This document shows, piece after piece, positions 51,048 to 59,104 of a DNA stretch of 64,000 bases (its first letter is position 1; each line of letters opens with the position of its first letter). The DNA lies in assembly GCF_037940415.1 (NCBI RefSeq), contig NZ_CP149798.1:558001-622000 (forward strand). Reading direction: 5' to 3'. Under the pieces are notes generated by a model. It had not been told where the DNA came from. It searched no databases and saw nothing but the letters and a program-made list of their open reading frames with translations. Position numbers and translations under genes: made by a program. This DNA comes from Streptomyces sp. f51. GTDB taxonomy: Bacteria > Actinomycetota > Actinomycetes > Streptomycetales > Streptomycetaceae.

Positions 51048-51464
51048 ATGGACATCGACACAAGAGGCCCGCGGTTCGGTGCGGCGGTGACGGCCGTCGT
51101 CCTGGCGGTCACGCTCATCACCGGAAGCGTCTGGCTGCTGGCGTGGCAGACGCTGGCGTTCGCCCTGGGCGCCGCGAGCGGCGTGGCGCGCTCGCCGTAC
51201 GGCTGGGTCTTCAGGAAGGCCGTGCGGCCCCGGCTCGGGCCGCCGACGGAGTTCGAGGCGCCGGAGCCCCCGCGGTTCGCTCAGGCCGTCGGGCTCGCCT
51301 TCGCGCTGGTGGGCCTGGTCGGCTGGACCGCGGGCCCGCACTGGCTGGGTTCGGCGTCGACCGCGTGCGCGCTCGCGGCGGCGTTTCTCAATGCGGCGTT
51401 CGGGTACTGCCTCGGGTGTGAGATGTACCTGATGGTGCGACGCGCAACGGTACGCGCGAAGTAA
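51048..51464 (+). CDS. DUF4395 domain-containing membrane protein
   Basis: A 138-aa protein with about four hydrophobic helices (FGAAVTAVVLAVTLITGSVWLLA and others) and a C-terminal CLGCEMYL cysteine pair (about residues 124-127), the hallmark of DUF4395. The family is repeatedly found beside thioredoxin-like proteins and rhodanese domains, and here it is divergent from a thioredoxin; a role in membrane thiol or sulfur chemistry is plausible. No clear Shine-Dalgarno sequence precedes ATG 51048, so this may also be a leaderless message. Confidence 0.87.
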   Translation: MDIDTRGPRFGAAVTAVVLAVTLITGSVWLLAWQTLAFALGAASGVARSPYGWVFRKAVRPRLGPPTEFEAPEPPRFAQAVGLAFALVGLVGWTAGPHWLGSASTACALAAAFLNAAFGYCLGCEMYLMVRRATVRAK

Positions 51465-51650
51465 AGGTGGATTAAAACTCCGAGGTGGATCAAGGGGACG
51501 ACGTGACGAGGATCTCGCCGTTCCACGGCACCAGGGCTGGCCACCCGTCCGTTCTTCGGGCACGATCTGCGCATTGCCGTAAACCTACGGCAGCGTAACT
51601 TTCCCGCCGGGAGACCCCTTCCCAGGCAGAGAGAAGGGTCCACCCCGTCC

Positions 51651-52379
51651 ATGGCAGAGCTTGTCTACCGTCCCGTCGTCGGACTCGCCCAAACGCTCTT
51701 CAAGGCGTGGGACCTCAAGATCGACTTGCAGGGATCGGAGAACATTCCGCGCTCGGGCGGCGCCGTGCTGGTCAGCAACCACATCAGCTATCTGGACTTC
51801 ATCTTCGACGGTCTGGCCGCGCTGCCGCAGAAGCGCCTGGTGCGCTTCATGGCGAAGGAATCGGTCTTCCGGCACAAGATCTCCGGTCCGCTGATGCGGG
51901 GCATGAAGCACATCCCGGTGGACCGCGCCCAGGGCGAGACGGCCTACCAGCACGCGCTGGAGTCGCTGCGTGCCGGTGAGATCGTCGGCGTCTTCCCCGA
52001 GGCGACCATCTCGCAGTCCTTCACCCTGAAGAGCTTCAAGTCCGGTGCCGCGCGCATGGCCCAGGAGGCCGGCGTCCCGCTCATCCCGATGGCGCTGTGG
52101 GGCACCCAGCGGCTGTGGACCAAGGGGCACCCGCGCAACTTCAAGCGCAGCCACACCCCCATCACGATCCGCGTCGGCGAGCCGGTGGAGGCCCCGAAGG
52201 ACCAGTACGCGGGCGCCATCAGCCGGCGGCTGCGCGAGCGGGTCCAGGAGCTGCTCGAATCGGCGCAGCGCGCCTATCCCGTACGCCCCAAGGGCCCGGA
52301 CGACACCTGGTGGATGCCCGCCCACCTCGGCGGCACCGCGCCGACCCCGGAAGAGGTGCGCGCGGCCGAGGCCCGCTGA
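51651..52379 (+). CDS. plsC: 1-acyl-sn-glycerol-3-phosphate acyltransferase (PlsC family)
   Basis: A 242-aa acyltransferase. The catalytic HxxxxD motif is NHISYLD (about residue 44-50), the phosphate-binding region is FPEATISQS (about residue 115), and PLIPMALWGTQRLW forms block IV. It would acylate lysophosphatidic acid at the membrane. Streptomyces have several PlsC paralogues, so the physiological substrate is not fixed. GAGAAGGG lies upstream of the ATG. It converges on the transglutaminase-like gene with a terminator between. Confidence 0.87.
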   Translation: MAELVYRPVVGLAQTLFKAWDLKIDLQGSENIPRSGGAVLVSNHISYLDFIFDGLAALPQKRLVRFMAKESVFRHKISGPLMRGMKHIPVDRAQGETAYQHALESLRAGEIVGVFPEATISQSFTLKSFKSGAARMAQEAGVPLIPMALWGTQRLWTKGHPRNFKRSHTPITIRVGEPVEAPKDQYAGAISRRLRERVQELLESAQRAYPVRPKGPDDTWWMPAHLGGTAPTPEEVRAAEAR

Positions 52380-52404
52380 TCCTTTCCCCTTCCACCGTTC
52401 GCGC

Positions 52405-52439
52405 CGCTTCCCCTCGCCGTCACAGCGCGAGGGGAAGCG
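52405..52439. terminator. Terminator hairpin overlapping a gene end
   Basis: CGCTTCCCCTCGC (52405-52417) pairs perfectly with GCGAGGGGAAGCG (52427-52439). It serves convergent plsC and the transglutaminase-like gene; its right arm lies within the last codons of the latter. Confidence 0.75.
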
Positions 52440-52992
52440 TCCGCAGCAGCGACGCGCGCCCGGGGGCGGCCTTCATGGCGCCGACGACACCCGGGTGGGG
52501 TTCGGCGTACAGCCCGGCATAGTCCCGTTCGCCGAGGCCCGGGTCGGGCGTGAAGGCCAGCCGTTCCCCGTCGAGCGAGAAGCGGGCGTCCACTCCCGGC
52601 TTGTTGCCCCGGGGGTCCTGCCGGTGCCAGGCGCCGCCGAGGCGTACGGCGACGAGACCGTGCAGCACCTCGAACTTCTGGTAGCAGAACGCGGTGGGGA
52701 TGTCCTCGGCCCGCAGGAGCGCGGCCAGCGCGTGGGCCTTGGCGTGGCAGATGCCGGTGCGCTGCTCCAGTACGTCCGAGGCGCGCCAGGTGACCCGGGG
52801 ATCGCCGGAGTCGGCCGAGTGCGGGATGGTGTCCCGCACGAACTCGAACGCCGCCCGTGCATAGGCATACGAGTCGACGGATTCCCTGGCGAGCCGTGCC
52901 GCCGTCTCGCGGACGCGGGGATGGTGGTGGTCCACCACGTCGTCGGCGGCCAGATAGGCGGACAGGTCGCTTGTCTCCTGGATCAGCTCCAT
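52420..52992 (-). CDS. Transglutaminase-like domain protein
   Basis: A 190-aa protein with the transglutaminase/protease-like fold. The catalytic cysteine is Cys82 in EQRTGICHAKAHALAALLR, the histidine is in VAVRLGGAWHRQDPRG and an Asp follows in PGVDARFSLDG. FEFVRDTIPHSADSGDP is the typical lead-in. Small stand-alone proteins of this type are common in actinobacteria; the substrate is not known. The 22-bp inverted repeat at 53002-53059 lies 9 bp upstream of the ATG. Confidence 0.83.
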   Translation of the reverse strand: MELIQETSDLSAYLAADDVVDHHHPRVRETAARLARESVDSYAYARAAFEFVRDTIPHSADSGDPRVTWRASDVLEQRTGICHAKAHALAALLRAEDIPTAFCYQKFEVLHGLVAVRLGGAWHRQDPRGNKPGVDARFSLDGERLAFTPDPGLGERDYAGLYAEPHPGVVGAMKAAPGRASLLRTLPLAL

Positions 52993-53001
52993 GCCCGTAG
53001 A

Positions 53002-53059
53002 GCATAGAAATGCGACCGCCCGAGAGTCAATGACTTTTCGAGCGGTCGCATATCTATGC
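53002..53059. repeat. Near-perfect 22-bp inverted repeat
   Basis: The arms 53002-53023 (begins GCATAGAAATGCGACCG) and 53038-53059 (begins TCGAGCGGTCGCAT) match at 20 of 22 positions across a 14-bp loop. It fills the gap between the threonine aldolase stop codon and the transglutaminase-like start, both on the minus strand. It could terminate the upstream operon or shape the 5' leader of the downstream gene. Confidence 0.7.
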
Positions 53060-53067
53060 AGTGCGTG

Positions 53068-54141
53068 CTAGTGCTGCGCCATCTCTTCCTTGAGCGCGGC
53101 GACGAACCCGTCGACGTCGTCCTCGGTGGTGTCGAAGGCGCACATCCAGCGGACGTCGCCCGCGGCCTCGTCCCAGAAGTAGAAGCGGTAGCGCTTCTGG
53201 AGCCGCAGGGTGACCTCGTGCGGGAGCCGCGCGAAGACCGCGTTGGCCTGGACCGGGTGGAGGATCTCCACTCCGTGCACGGCACGCACGCCCTCGGCCA
53301 GACGCTGGGCCATCTCGTTGGCGTGCCGGGCGTTGCGCAGCCACAGGTCCTTGGCCAGCAGCGCCTCCAGCTGTACGGAGACGAACCGCATCTTGGAGGC
53401 GAGCTGCATCGACAGCTTGCGCAGATGCTTCATGTGGCTGACGGCGTCCTGGTTGAGGACGACGACGGCCTCGCCGAACAGGGCGCCGTTCTTCGTGCCG
53501 CCCAGCGACAGGATGTCGACGCCGACCGCGTTGGTGAACGTCCGCATCGGGACGTCCAGGGAGGCGGCCGCGTTGGATATCCGGGACCCGTCCAGGTGCA
53601 CCTTCATGCCGTGCGCGTGGGCGTGGTCGCAGATCGCGCGGATCTCGGCGGGCGTGTAGAGCGTGCCCAGTTCGGTGCTCTGGGTGATCGAGACGACCTG
53701 CGGCATCGCCCGGTGCTCGTCGTCCCAGCCGTACGCCTGCCGGTCGATCAGCTCGGGCGTGAGCTTGCCGTCGGGCGTGGGCACCGTGAGCAGCTTGAGG
53801 CCGCCCATGCGCTCAGGGGCGCCGCCCTCGTCGACGTTGATGTGCGCGCTCTCCGCGCAGATCACCGCGCCCCAGCGGTCGGTGACCGCCTGGAGCGCGA
53901 CCACGTTCGCTCCGGTGCCGTTGAAGACCGGGAAGGCCTCCGCGCCGGCGCCGAAGTGACTGCGGATGATCCCCTGGAGGTTGTCCGTGTAGTCGTCCTC
54001 GCCGTACGCGACCTGGTGCCCGCCGTTGGCCAGGGCCAGGGCGGCGAGCACCTCGGGGTGGGCCCCCGCGTAGTTGTCACTGGCGAAACCGCGGACGGCC
54101 GGGTCGTGATGACGCCGGGCGTCGGTCTTCGGAGGGTTCAC
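53068..54141 (-). CDS. Threonine aldolase family protein (low-specificity type)
   Basis: A 357-aa fold-type I PLP enzyme. FASDNYAGAHPEVLAAL opens the domain; SAHINVDEGGAP, HLDGSRISNAA (Asp binding PLP nitrogen) and the Schiff-base lysine in ILSLGGTKNGA follow in the expected order. It would cleave L-threonine or related beta-hydroxy amino acids to glycine plus an aldehyde. The GTG at 54141 overlaps the SDR stop codon by 4 bp (GTGA). It is the last gene of the DUF6421-SDR-aldolase operon. Confidence 0.88.
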   Translation of the reverse strand: MNPPKTDARRHHDPAVRGFASDNYAGAHPEVLAALALANGGHQVAYGEDDYTDNLQGIIRSHFGAGAEAFPVFNGTGANVVALQAVTDRWGAVICAESAHINVDEGGAPERMGGLKLLTVPTPDGKLTPELIDRQAYGWDDEHRAMPQVVSITQSTELGTLYTPAEIRAICDHAHAHGMKVHLDGSRISNAAASLDVPMRTFTNAVGVDILSLGGTKNGALFGEAVVVLNQDAVSHMKHLRKLSMQLASKMRFVSVQLEALLAKDLWLRNARHANEMAQRLAEGVRAVHGVEILHPVQANAVFARLPHEVTLRLQKRYRFYFWDEAAGDVRWMCAFDTTEDDVDGFVAALKEEMAQH

Positions 54142-54893
54142 GGCTTCTCGGTCAGCCACAGGCGCTTTCCGTTCACTTCGGCGGCGGGCTTGTCCCAGAC
54201 GCCGACGATGGACTCGGCGAGTTCCGTGACGTCCGTGAAGCCCGCGAACTTCGCGTTCGGCCGCTCGGCGCGCATCGCGTCGTGCACCAACGCCTTCACC
54301 ACCAGGATGGCAGCGGCGGAGGTCGCGCCGTCGGCGCCCTCGGCGATCCCGGCCTTGCGGAAGAAGTCCGCCATGGCCAGGGTCCACGCCTCGGCGGCGG
54401 CCTTGGCCGCGGAGTAGGCGGCGTTGCCGGCCGTCGGGTTGCTCGCGCCCGCGGCGCTGATCAGGACGTACCGGCCGCGCTCGCTGGCCTGGAGCGCCTC
54501 GTGGAAGGCGAGCGTGGTGTGCTGCACCGTACGGATCAGCAGGAGTTCGAGCAGGTCCCAGTCGTCCAGAACCGTCTTGGTGAAGGTCTCGCTGCCGCGC
54601 CAGCCGCCGACGAGGTGGACGAGCCCGTCCACCCGGCCGAAGTCCTTCTGGATGCGCGCGGCCCAGTCCCGGGTGGACTGGAGGTCGAGCAGGTCGACGG
54701 TGTCGCCGACGACGGTGGAACCGCCGTGCGCGTAGCGGGCCGCGTCCACGGCTTCCGCCAGGCGCTCGGCGTCGTTGTCCGCGCCGATCACGGTCGCGCC
54801 CGCCTCGGCGAGCCTGAGCAGCGCCGCACGGCCGGCGGGTCCGCCCGCGCCCGCCACCGCGATCACCGCACCGCTGAGAGCCCCGTTCCCCAT
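54138..54893 (-). CDS. Short-chain dehydrogenase/reductase (SDR)
   Basis: A 251-aa SDR. The cofactor motif is VIAVAGAGGPAGRAAL, the NAD-linked Asp region is VIGADNDAERL, and the catalytic Ser/Tyr/Lys set is in SAAGASNPTAGNAAYSAAKAAAEAW. ATG at 54893 is preferred because AGGAGG sits 8 bp upstream; an alternative GTG at 54938 would overlap the DUF6421 stop codon by 4 bp. Either way the gene is coupled to its neighbours. The substrate is not known; its place between DUF6421 and a threonine aldolase suggests a beta-hydroxy or aldehyde intermediate. Confidence 0.87.
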   Translation of the reverse strand: MGNGALSGAVIAVAGAGGPAGRAALLRLAEAGATVIGADNDAERLAEAVDAARYAHGGSTVVGDTVDLLDLQSTRDWAARIQKDFGRVDGLVHLVGGWRGSETFTKTVLDDWDLLELLLIRTVQHTTLAFHEALQASERGRYVLISAAGASNPTAGNAAYSAAKAAAEAWTLAMADFFRKAGIAEGADGATSAAAILVVKALVHDAMRAERPNAKFAGFTDVTELAESIVGVWDKPAAEVNGKRLWLTEKP

Positions 54894-54934
54894 GGTCTTC
54901 GCCTCCTGAGCAATGTTCTCGCTAGCGCGGTCGG

Positions 54935-56332
54935 TCACGCGGCGACCCGCTCGGAGCCGGCCGCGGTGATGCCCTTGGTGGAGGCGATCACGTTCTTCAG
55001 CTTCTTGGAGAGCGCCTCATAGAACATGCTCAGGGGAAACTCGTCCGGAAGCACGTCGTCCACGAGCTTGCGCGGCGGCTGCGACAGGTCGAGGGCGTCG
55101 GGACCCTTGGCCCAGCGGGAGCCCGGGTGCGGGGCGAGGTAGGTGGAGACCAGCTCGTAGGCCTTGAACCAGTGGACCAGCTTGGGGCGGTCGATGCCGG
55201 CCCGGTAGAGCTCCTCGATCTCGGAGCACAGCTGGTTGGTGACCTGCGGGGCGCGCTGCCAGTCGATGTGCAGCTTGTTGTCGGTCCAGCGGACGACGTC
55301 GTGCTTGTGCAGGTAGGCGAAGAGCAGCTGGCCGCCGAGACCGTCGTAGTTGCGGACGCGGTCGCCGGTGAGGGGGAAGCGGAACATCCGGTCGAAGAGG
55401 ACGGCGTACTGGACGTCGCGGCCGTGCTCGTTGCCCTCGGCCTCCAGCTTCACGGCCTCCTTGAAGGCGGTGAGGTCGCAGCGCAGTTCCTCGAGGCCGT
55501 ACATCCAGAACGGCTGGCGCTGCTTGATCATGAAGGGGTCGAACGGCAGGTCGCCGTGGCTGTGGGTGCGGTCGTGGACCATGTCCCAGAGCACGAAGGC
55601 CTTCTCGCAGCGCTCCTGGTCGTGGACCATGGCGGCGATGTCCTCGGGCAGTTCGAGGCCCAGGGTGTCCACGGCGGCTCCGGTGACGGCGCGGAAGCGG
55701 GCGGCCTCGCGGTCGCAGAAGATGCCACCCCAGGAGAATCGTTCCGGCGCCTCGCGCACGGCGATGGTCTCCGGGAAGAGCACGGCCGAGTTGGTGTCGT
55801 ACCCGGCGGTGAAGTCCTCGAAGGTGATGCCGCAGAACAGCGGGTTGTCGTAGCGGGTGCGCTCCAGCTCGGCCAGCCACTCGGGCCACACCATGCGCAG
55901 CACGACCGCCTCGAAGTTGCGGTCCAGGTTGCCGTTCTGGGTGTACATCGGGAAGAGCACCAGGTGCTGGAGGCCGTCCTCACGGTTCGCGGCGGGCTGG
56001 AAGGCCAGCAGCGAGTCGAGGAAGTCGGGCACCTCGAAGCCGCCGTCGGCCCAGCGGTGCAGGTCCTTCACGAGCGCCTCGTGGTACGCGGCGTCGTGGG
56101 GCACCAGCGGCGAGAGCGCGTCTATCGCCTCGGCCGCACGGCGCACGACCGCTTCGACGTCGGCGGCGGCGGGGGCGCCGTCCGCCGCGAGGTCGATGGA
56201 GCCGTCCTTGGACTGCCAGGGACGGATCTCCTCCACGGCAGCCTTGAGGACAGGCCACGCCGGGTGATCCACCACCCTGGCCACGGGAGGAACCCGCTCC
56301 TCCGAACCCACCTTCTCAAGAACTTCCGTCAT
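54935..56332 (-). CDS. DUF6421 family protein
   Basis: A 465-aa soluble protein of a family found mainly in Streptomyces and relatives. It has no signal peptide. The conserved centre is rich in His, Asp and Glu: LFPMYTQNGNLDRNFEAVVLRMVWPEW, FCGITFEDFTAGYDTNSAV and the HDRTHSHGDLPFDPFM stretch (about residues 252-266), which looks like a metal or active site. I know no characterised member. It leads a three-gene coupled operon with an SDR and a threonine aldolase. The 523-bp region upstream holds its promoter. Confidence 0.83.
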   Translation of the reverse strand: MTEVLEKVGSEERVPPVARVVDHPAWPVLKAAVEEIRPWQSKDGSIDLAADGAPAAADVEAVVRRAAEAIDALSPLVPHDAAYHEALVKDLHRWADGGFEVPDFLDSLLAFQPAANREDGLQHLVLFPMYTQNGNLDRNFEAVVLRMVWPEWLAELERTRYDNPLFCGITFEDFTAGYDTNSAVLFPETIAVREAPERFSWGGIFCDREAARFRAVTGAAVDTLGLELPEDIAAMVHDQERCEKAFVLWDMVHDRTHSHGDLPFDPFMIKQRQPFWMYGLEELRCDLTAFKEAVKLEAEGNEHGRDVQYAVLFDRMFRFPLTGDRVRNYDGLGGQLLFAYLHKHDVVRWTDNKLHIDWQRAPQVTNQLCSEIEELYRAGIDRPKLVHWFKAYELVSTYLAPHPGSRWAKGPDALDLSQPPRKLVDDVLPDEFPLSMFYEALSKKLKNVIASTKGITAAGSERVAA

Positions 56333-56855
56333 GTCCCATCCTCCACAGGAAAACCTCGCGTATGGACACCGTATGTATCCAAGGTTCCGTTACGCAAGAG
56401 GGAACCCGGGAGATTATCCTGCGCACCCCCCACCTCCACCGCTCTTTTTCCTGTCAGACACCGTCCATGCGATGACATGCACCACAGCGCACCGAACGGC
56501 ACGGGCGTCCGCGCCCCACCCCGGAAGGCCGGGGATCCCCTGGATTCCACGGAATCCGCCGGAGGCACCGGCGTCATGGATCTTTCCGGCCCCGCACTGC
56601 GGCTTCCCTCCGCCGGGGTCATGTACGCGTGGCCCACGTCACACTGGAGATGATGGGCCTCTTCGCGGGTGCGCGCAGCCGGGCCCGCGCGCGGGTCCCG
56701 CACTCGCGCCGCGCCGTGTGAATCCGACACTCCCATTGCACGGCGTAGGAACGGGTACACAGCACAGCCAGGCCATTAGGCTGCGGCCTGCCGCGTGGGC
56801 ACCCCCTCGGAACCACGCGCGAGCCGAGCTGCCGTCGACGGAAGCGAGTCGAATC
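56333..56855. promoter_or_regulatory. 523-bp divergent region
   Basis: This lies between DUF6421 (minus) and GDPD (plus). GGTTCC (56383-56388) and GGAACC (56401-56406) form an inverted repeat within the presumed DUF6421 promoter, next to ATACATACGG. A short frame from ATG 56477 to 56653 (58 codons, fairly GC3-biased, ending YAWPTSHWR) is possible but has no clear ribosome-binding site. Nothing else is recognised. Confidence 0.4.
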
Positions 56856-57539
56856 TTGAACTTCCTCACCATCGGTCACCGCGGAGTGATGGGTGTCGAA
56901 CCGGAGAACACCCTTCGTTCCTTCATCGCCGCCCAGAACGCGGGCCTCGACCTCATCGAACTCGATCTGCATCTCAGCAAGGACGGCGCCCTCGTCGTGA
57001 TGCACGACGCCGACGTCGACCGCACGACCGACGGCACCGGGCAGATCGCCGACAAGACGCTCGCGGAGCTGCGCACCCTGGACGCGGGGCGCGGCGAGCG
57101 GGTGCCCGTCTTCGAGGAGGTCCTGGAGGCGGTCAGGACGCCGTTGCAGGCCGAGATCAAGGATGTCGCGGCGGCCAGGGCGCTGGCCGAGGTGATGCAC
57201 CGCAAGGACCTGGTCGGGCGGGTCGAGGTGTCCTCGTTCCACGACGAGGCGGTCGCCGAGATCGCGCGGCTGGTGCCGGGGGTGCGGACCGCGCTGATCG
57301 CCAGCCGCTACGGCACCGACGTGGTGGACCGCGCCGTCGAGGCCGGCGCCGCGACCGTGTGCCTGAACATCCGCAGGCTGAGCCTGGAGGTCGTGGAGCA
57401 GGCCCGCAAGGCAGACCTGAAGATCATCGGCTGGGTGGTCAACACCCAGGACCAGCTCCGGCTGGTGCGCGCGCTGGAGCTGGACGGCGCCACGACCGAC
57501 TATCCGGAGATCAAGCGCACGGGCCGCTTCACGGCGTGA
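56856..57539 (+). CDS. Glycerophosphodiester phosphodiesterase
   Basis: A 227-aa GDPD TIM barrel. The catalytic residues are in TIGHRGVMGVEPENTL (His, Arg, Glu), LIELDLHLSKDGALVVMHDADVDRTTDGTG (Glu, Asp, His) and AEIKD. It hydrolyses glycerophosphodiesters to glycerol-3-phosphate plus alcohol in phospholipid turnover. The start is TTG at 56856: no ATG or GTG lies between the upstream non-coding part and the essential IGHRG motif. There is no signal peptide, so this is the cytosolic form. Confidence 0.87.
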   Translation: MNFLTIGHRGVMGVEPENTLRSFIAAQNAGLDLIELDLHLSKDGALVVMHDADVDRTTDGTGQIADKTLAELRTLDAGRGERVPVFEEVLEAVRTPLQAEIKDVAAARALAEVMHRKDLVGRVEVSSFHDEAVAEIARLVPGVRTALIASRYGTDVVDRAVEAGAATVCLNIRRLSLEVVEQARKADLKIIGWVVNTQDQLRLVRALELDGATTDYPEIKRTGRFTA

Positions 57540-57576
57540 CCGGCGGGGCGGACGCCGGATGCGCCCGGAGGCTGTC

Positions 57577-58128
57577 CTAGAGGTCCCGGCCGAGCGGCTT
57601 GACCAGCAGCTCGAAGCGCAGGTCGTCGCGCTGCGGGATGCCGAAGCGCTCATCGCCGTACGGGAACGGCGTCATCCGTCCCGTACGGCGGTAGCCGCGC
57701 CGCTCGTACCAGGCGATGAGGTCCTCGCGTACGGAGATCACCGTCATGTGCATCTCCGTGACGCCCCACGTCTCGCGCGCGGTCCGTTCCGCCTCGGCGA
57801 TGATCACCTTGCCGAGCCCGCCGCCCTGGAGCGCGGGACTGACCGCGAACATGCCGAAGTAGGCGTGGTCGCCGCGGTGCTCCAGCTGGCAGCAGGCGAC
57901 GAGGACGCCGTCCCGCTCGACGGCGAGCAGCCGGCTGTCGGGCGCCTCCACGACCGCGCGGACCCCCTCGGCGTCGGTCCGCCGGCCCTGGAGGATGTCC
58001 GCCTCCGTGGTCCAGCCGGCCCGGCTGGACTCCCCTCGGTACGCCGACTCGATCAGCGCGACCAGGGCGTCCACGTCGGTGTCGACGGCGTCGCGGAAGG
58101 TCAGTCCGGTGGCGGCGGCGGTTTCCAT
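57577..58128 (-). CDS. GNAT family N-acetyltransferase
   Basis: A 183-aa acetyltransferase. Acetyl-CoA binding motif A reads MFAVSPALQGGGLGKVIIAEAERTA (core QGGGLGK, about residue 97), followed by motif B with AWYERRGYRRTGRMTPFPYG. LTFRDAVDTDVDALVALI is the usual N-terminal lead. The substrate is unknown. GGAGAAACG precedes the ATG. It converges on the GDPD gene. Confidence 0.88.
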   Translation of the reverse strand: METAAATGLTFRDAVDTDVDALVALIESAYRGESSRAGWTTEADILQGRRTDAEGVRAVVEAPDSRLLAVERDGVLVACCQLEHRGDHAYFGMFAVSPALQGGGLGKVIIAEAERTARETWGVTEMHMTVISVREDLIAWYERRGYRRTGRMTPFPYGDERFGIPQRDDLRFELLVKPLGRDL

Positions 58129-58323
58129 GGGAGCGTTTCTCCGATCAGTGGCGCGGCGGGGCACGCCCGAGCGTAACGCCCTCACGGGACCCGCCGGTCG
58201 GCCGCCATCGCATGCCGGGACGCCCCGGGCCCGCCCGGGCTCGCGCGGCGGACGCCTCCGTACGCCGTACGCCCCGTGTCCTAGCCGCGCCCGGGCCCGC
58301 CGGTCGCGCTAGGGTCCCGGTGC

Positions 58324-58710
58324 ATGGTGCATGTACTGAGCGGCCGGATCCTGCTGCGTCCGACCGACCCGGAGCGCTCGCGCGTCTTCTACGGTGAACA
58401 GCTCGGCCTGGCCGTCTACCGCGAGTTCGGTACGGGGCCCGAGCGCGGGACCGTCTACTTCCTCGGCGGCGGATTCCTTGAGGTCGCCGGACGGTCCGAG
58501 GTCCCGCCCTCCCCCGCCCTGAAGCTGTGGCTCCAGGTCGCGGACATCGCGGCGGCCCACGAGGAACTGGTGGCCGCCGGTGTCGAGGCGGTGCGCGAGC
58601 CGGTGCGGGAGCCGTGGGGGCTGATCGAGATGTGGATCGCGGACCCGGACGGGACCGAGATCGTCGTGGTCGAGATCCCCGCGGACCATCCCCTGCGGTA
58701 CCGGCCCTGA
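58324..58710 (+). CDS. VOC family protein (glyoxalase/bleomycin resistance fold)
   Basis: A 128-aa single VOC unit pair (two beta-alpha-beta3 modules). RILLRPTDPERSRVFYGEQLGL and WGLIEMWIADPDGTEIVVVEI are the classic first and last segments; the late Glu in IVVVEI is a usual metal ligand. Family members are dioxygenases, isomerases or drug-binding proteins. It has no clear partner gene, so function is open. Confidence 0.85.
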   Translation: MVHVLSGRILLRPTDPERSRVFYGEQLGLAVYREFGTGPERGTVYFLGGGFLEVAGRSEVPPSPALKLWLQVADIAAAHEELVAAGVEAVREPVREPWGLIEMWIADPDGTEIVVVEIPADHPLRYRP

Positions 58711-58854
58711 CGGCCCGGGCGGGCGGGCGAGTCGTCCCGTCCGCGGCCCCGCGCGGAACGCTTCCGGCGGCGGTGTCCGCAGCCGGCGCGGAGACGGTGT
58801 CCGGCGTCTGTCGTCTGTGGTCGCGGCCCGTGGTCATGGACCGTGGTCATGGTT

Positions 58855-58956
58855 TGTGGTCACGGGCCGTGGCCGCGAATTGTGGCGGCGGCCCGTGGTC
58901 ACGGTTGTGGTCACGGCCCGTGGCCGCGATTTGTGGCGGCGGCCCGTGGTCGCGGT
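58855..58956. repeat. 51-bp tandem duplication in gene-free region
   Basis: Copy one (58855-58905) and copy two (58906-58956) are 48 of 51 identical. They are built from smaller GTGGTC, GTGGCC and GGCGGCGGCC motifs that also extend on both sides (58826-58970). The 394-bp region 58711-59104 between the two VOC genes holds nothing else except a promoter-like end. Confidence 0.8.
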
Positions 58957-59104
58957 CCGTGGTCGGAGTCCGCGCTCGGCGTCCGCGGTCCTGGTCGGCT
59001 TGCGTGTTTCGGCGCTCGCGGCCGACGTCCGAGTCGGCGTCCGGATGGCCGGTGATCCTCCGCAGGCTTAGCGTGCTCAGGGGGATCGCTGCGGAAGGAG
59101 CGCC

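Noticed and set aside
56477-56653. 58-codon frame ending YAWPTSHWR, considered as a small protein or leader peptide.
   Set aside because: GC3 bias is moderate and there is no clear ribosome-binding site or family; kept only as a note in the intergenic entry.
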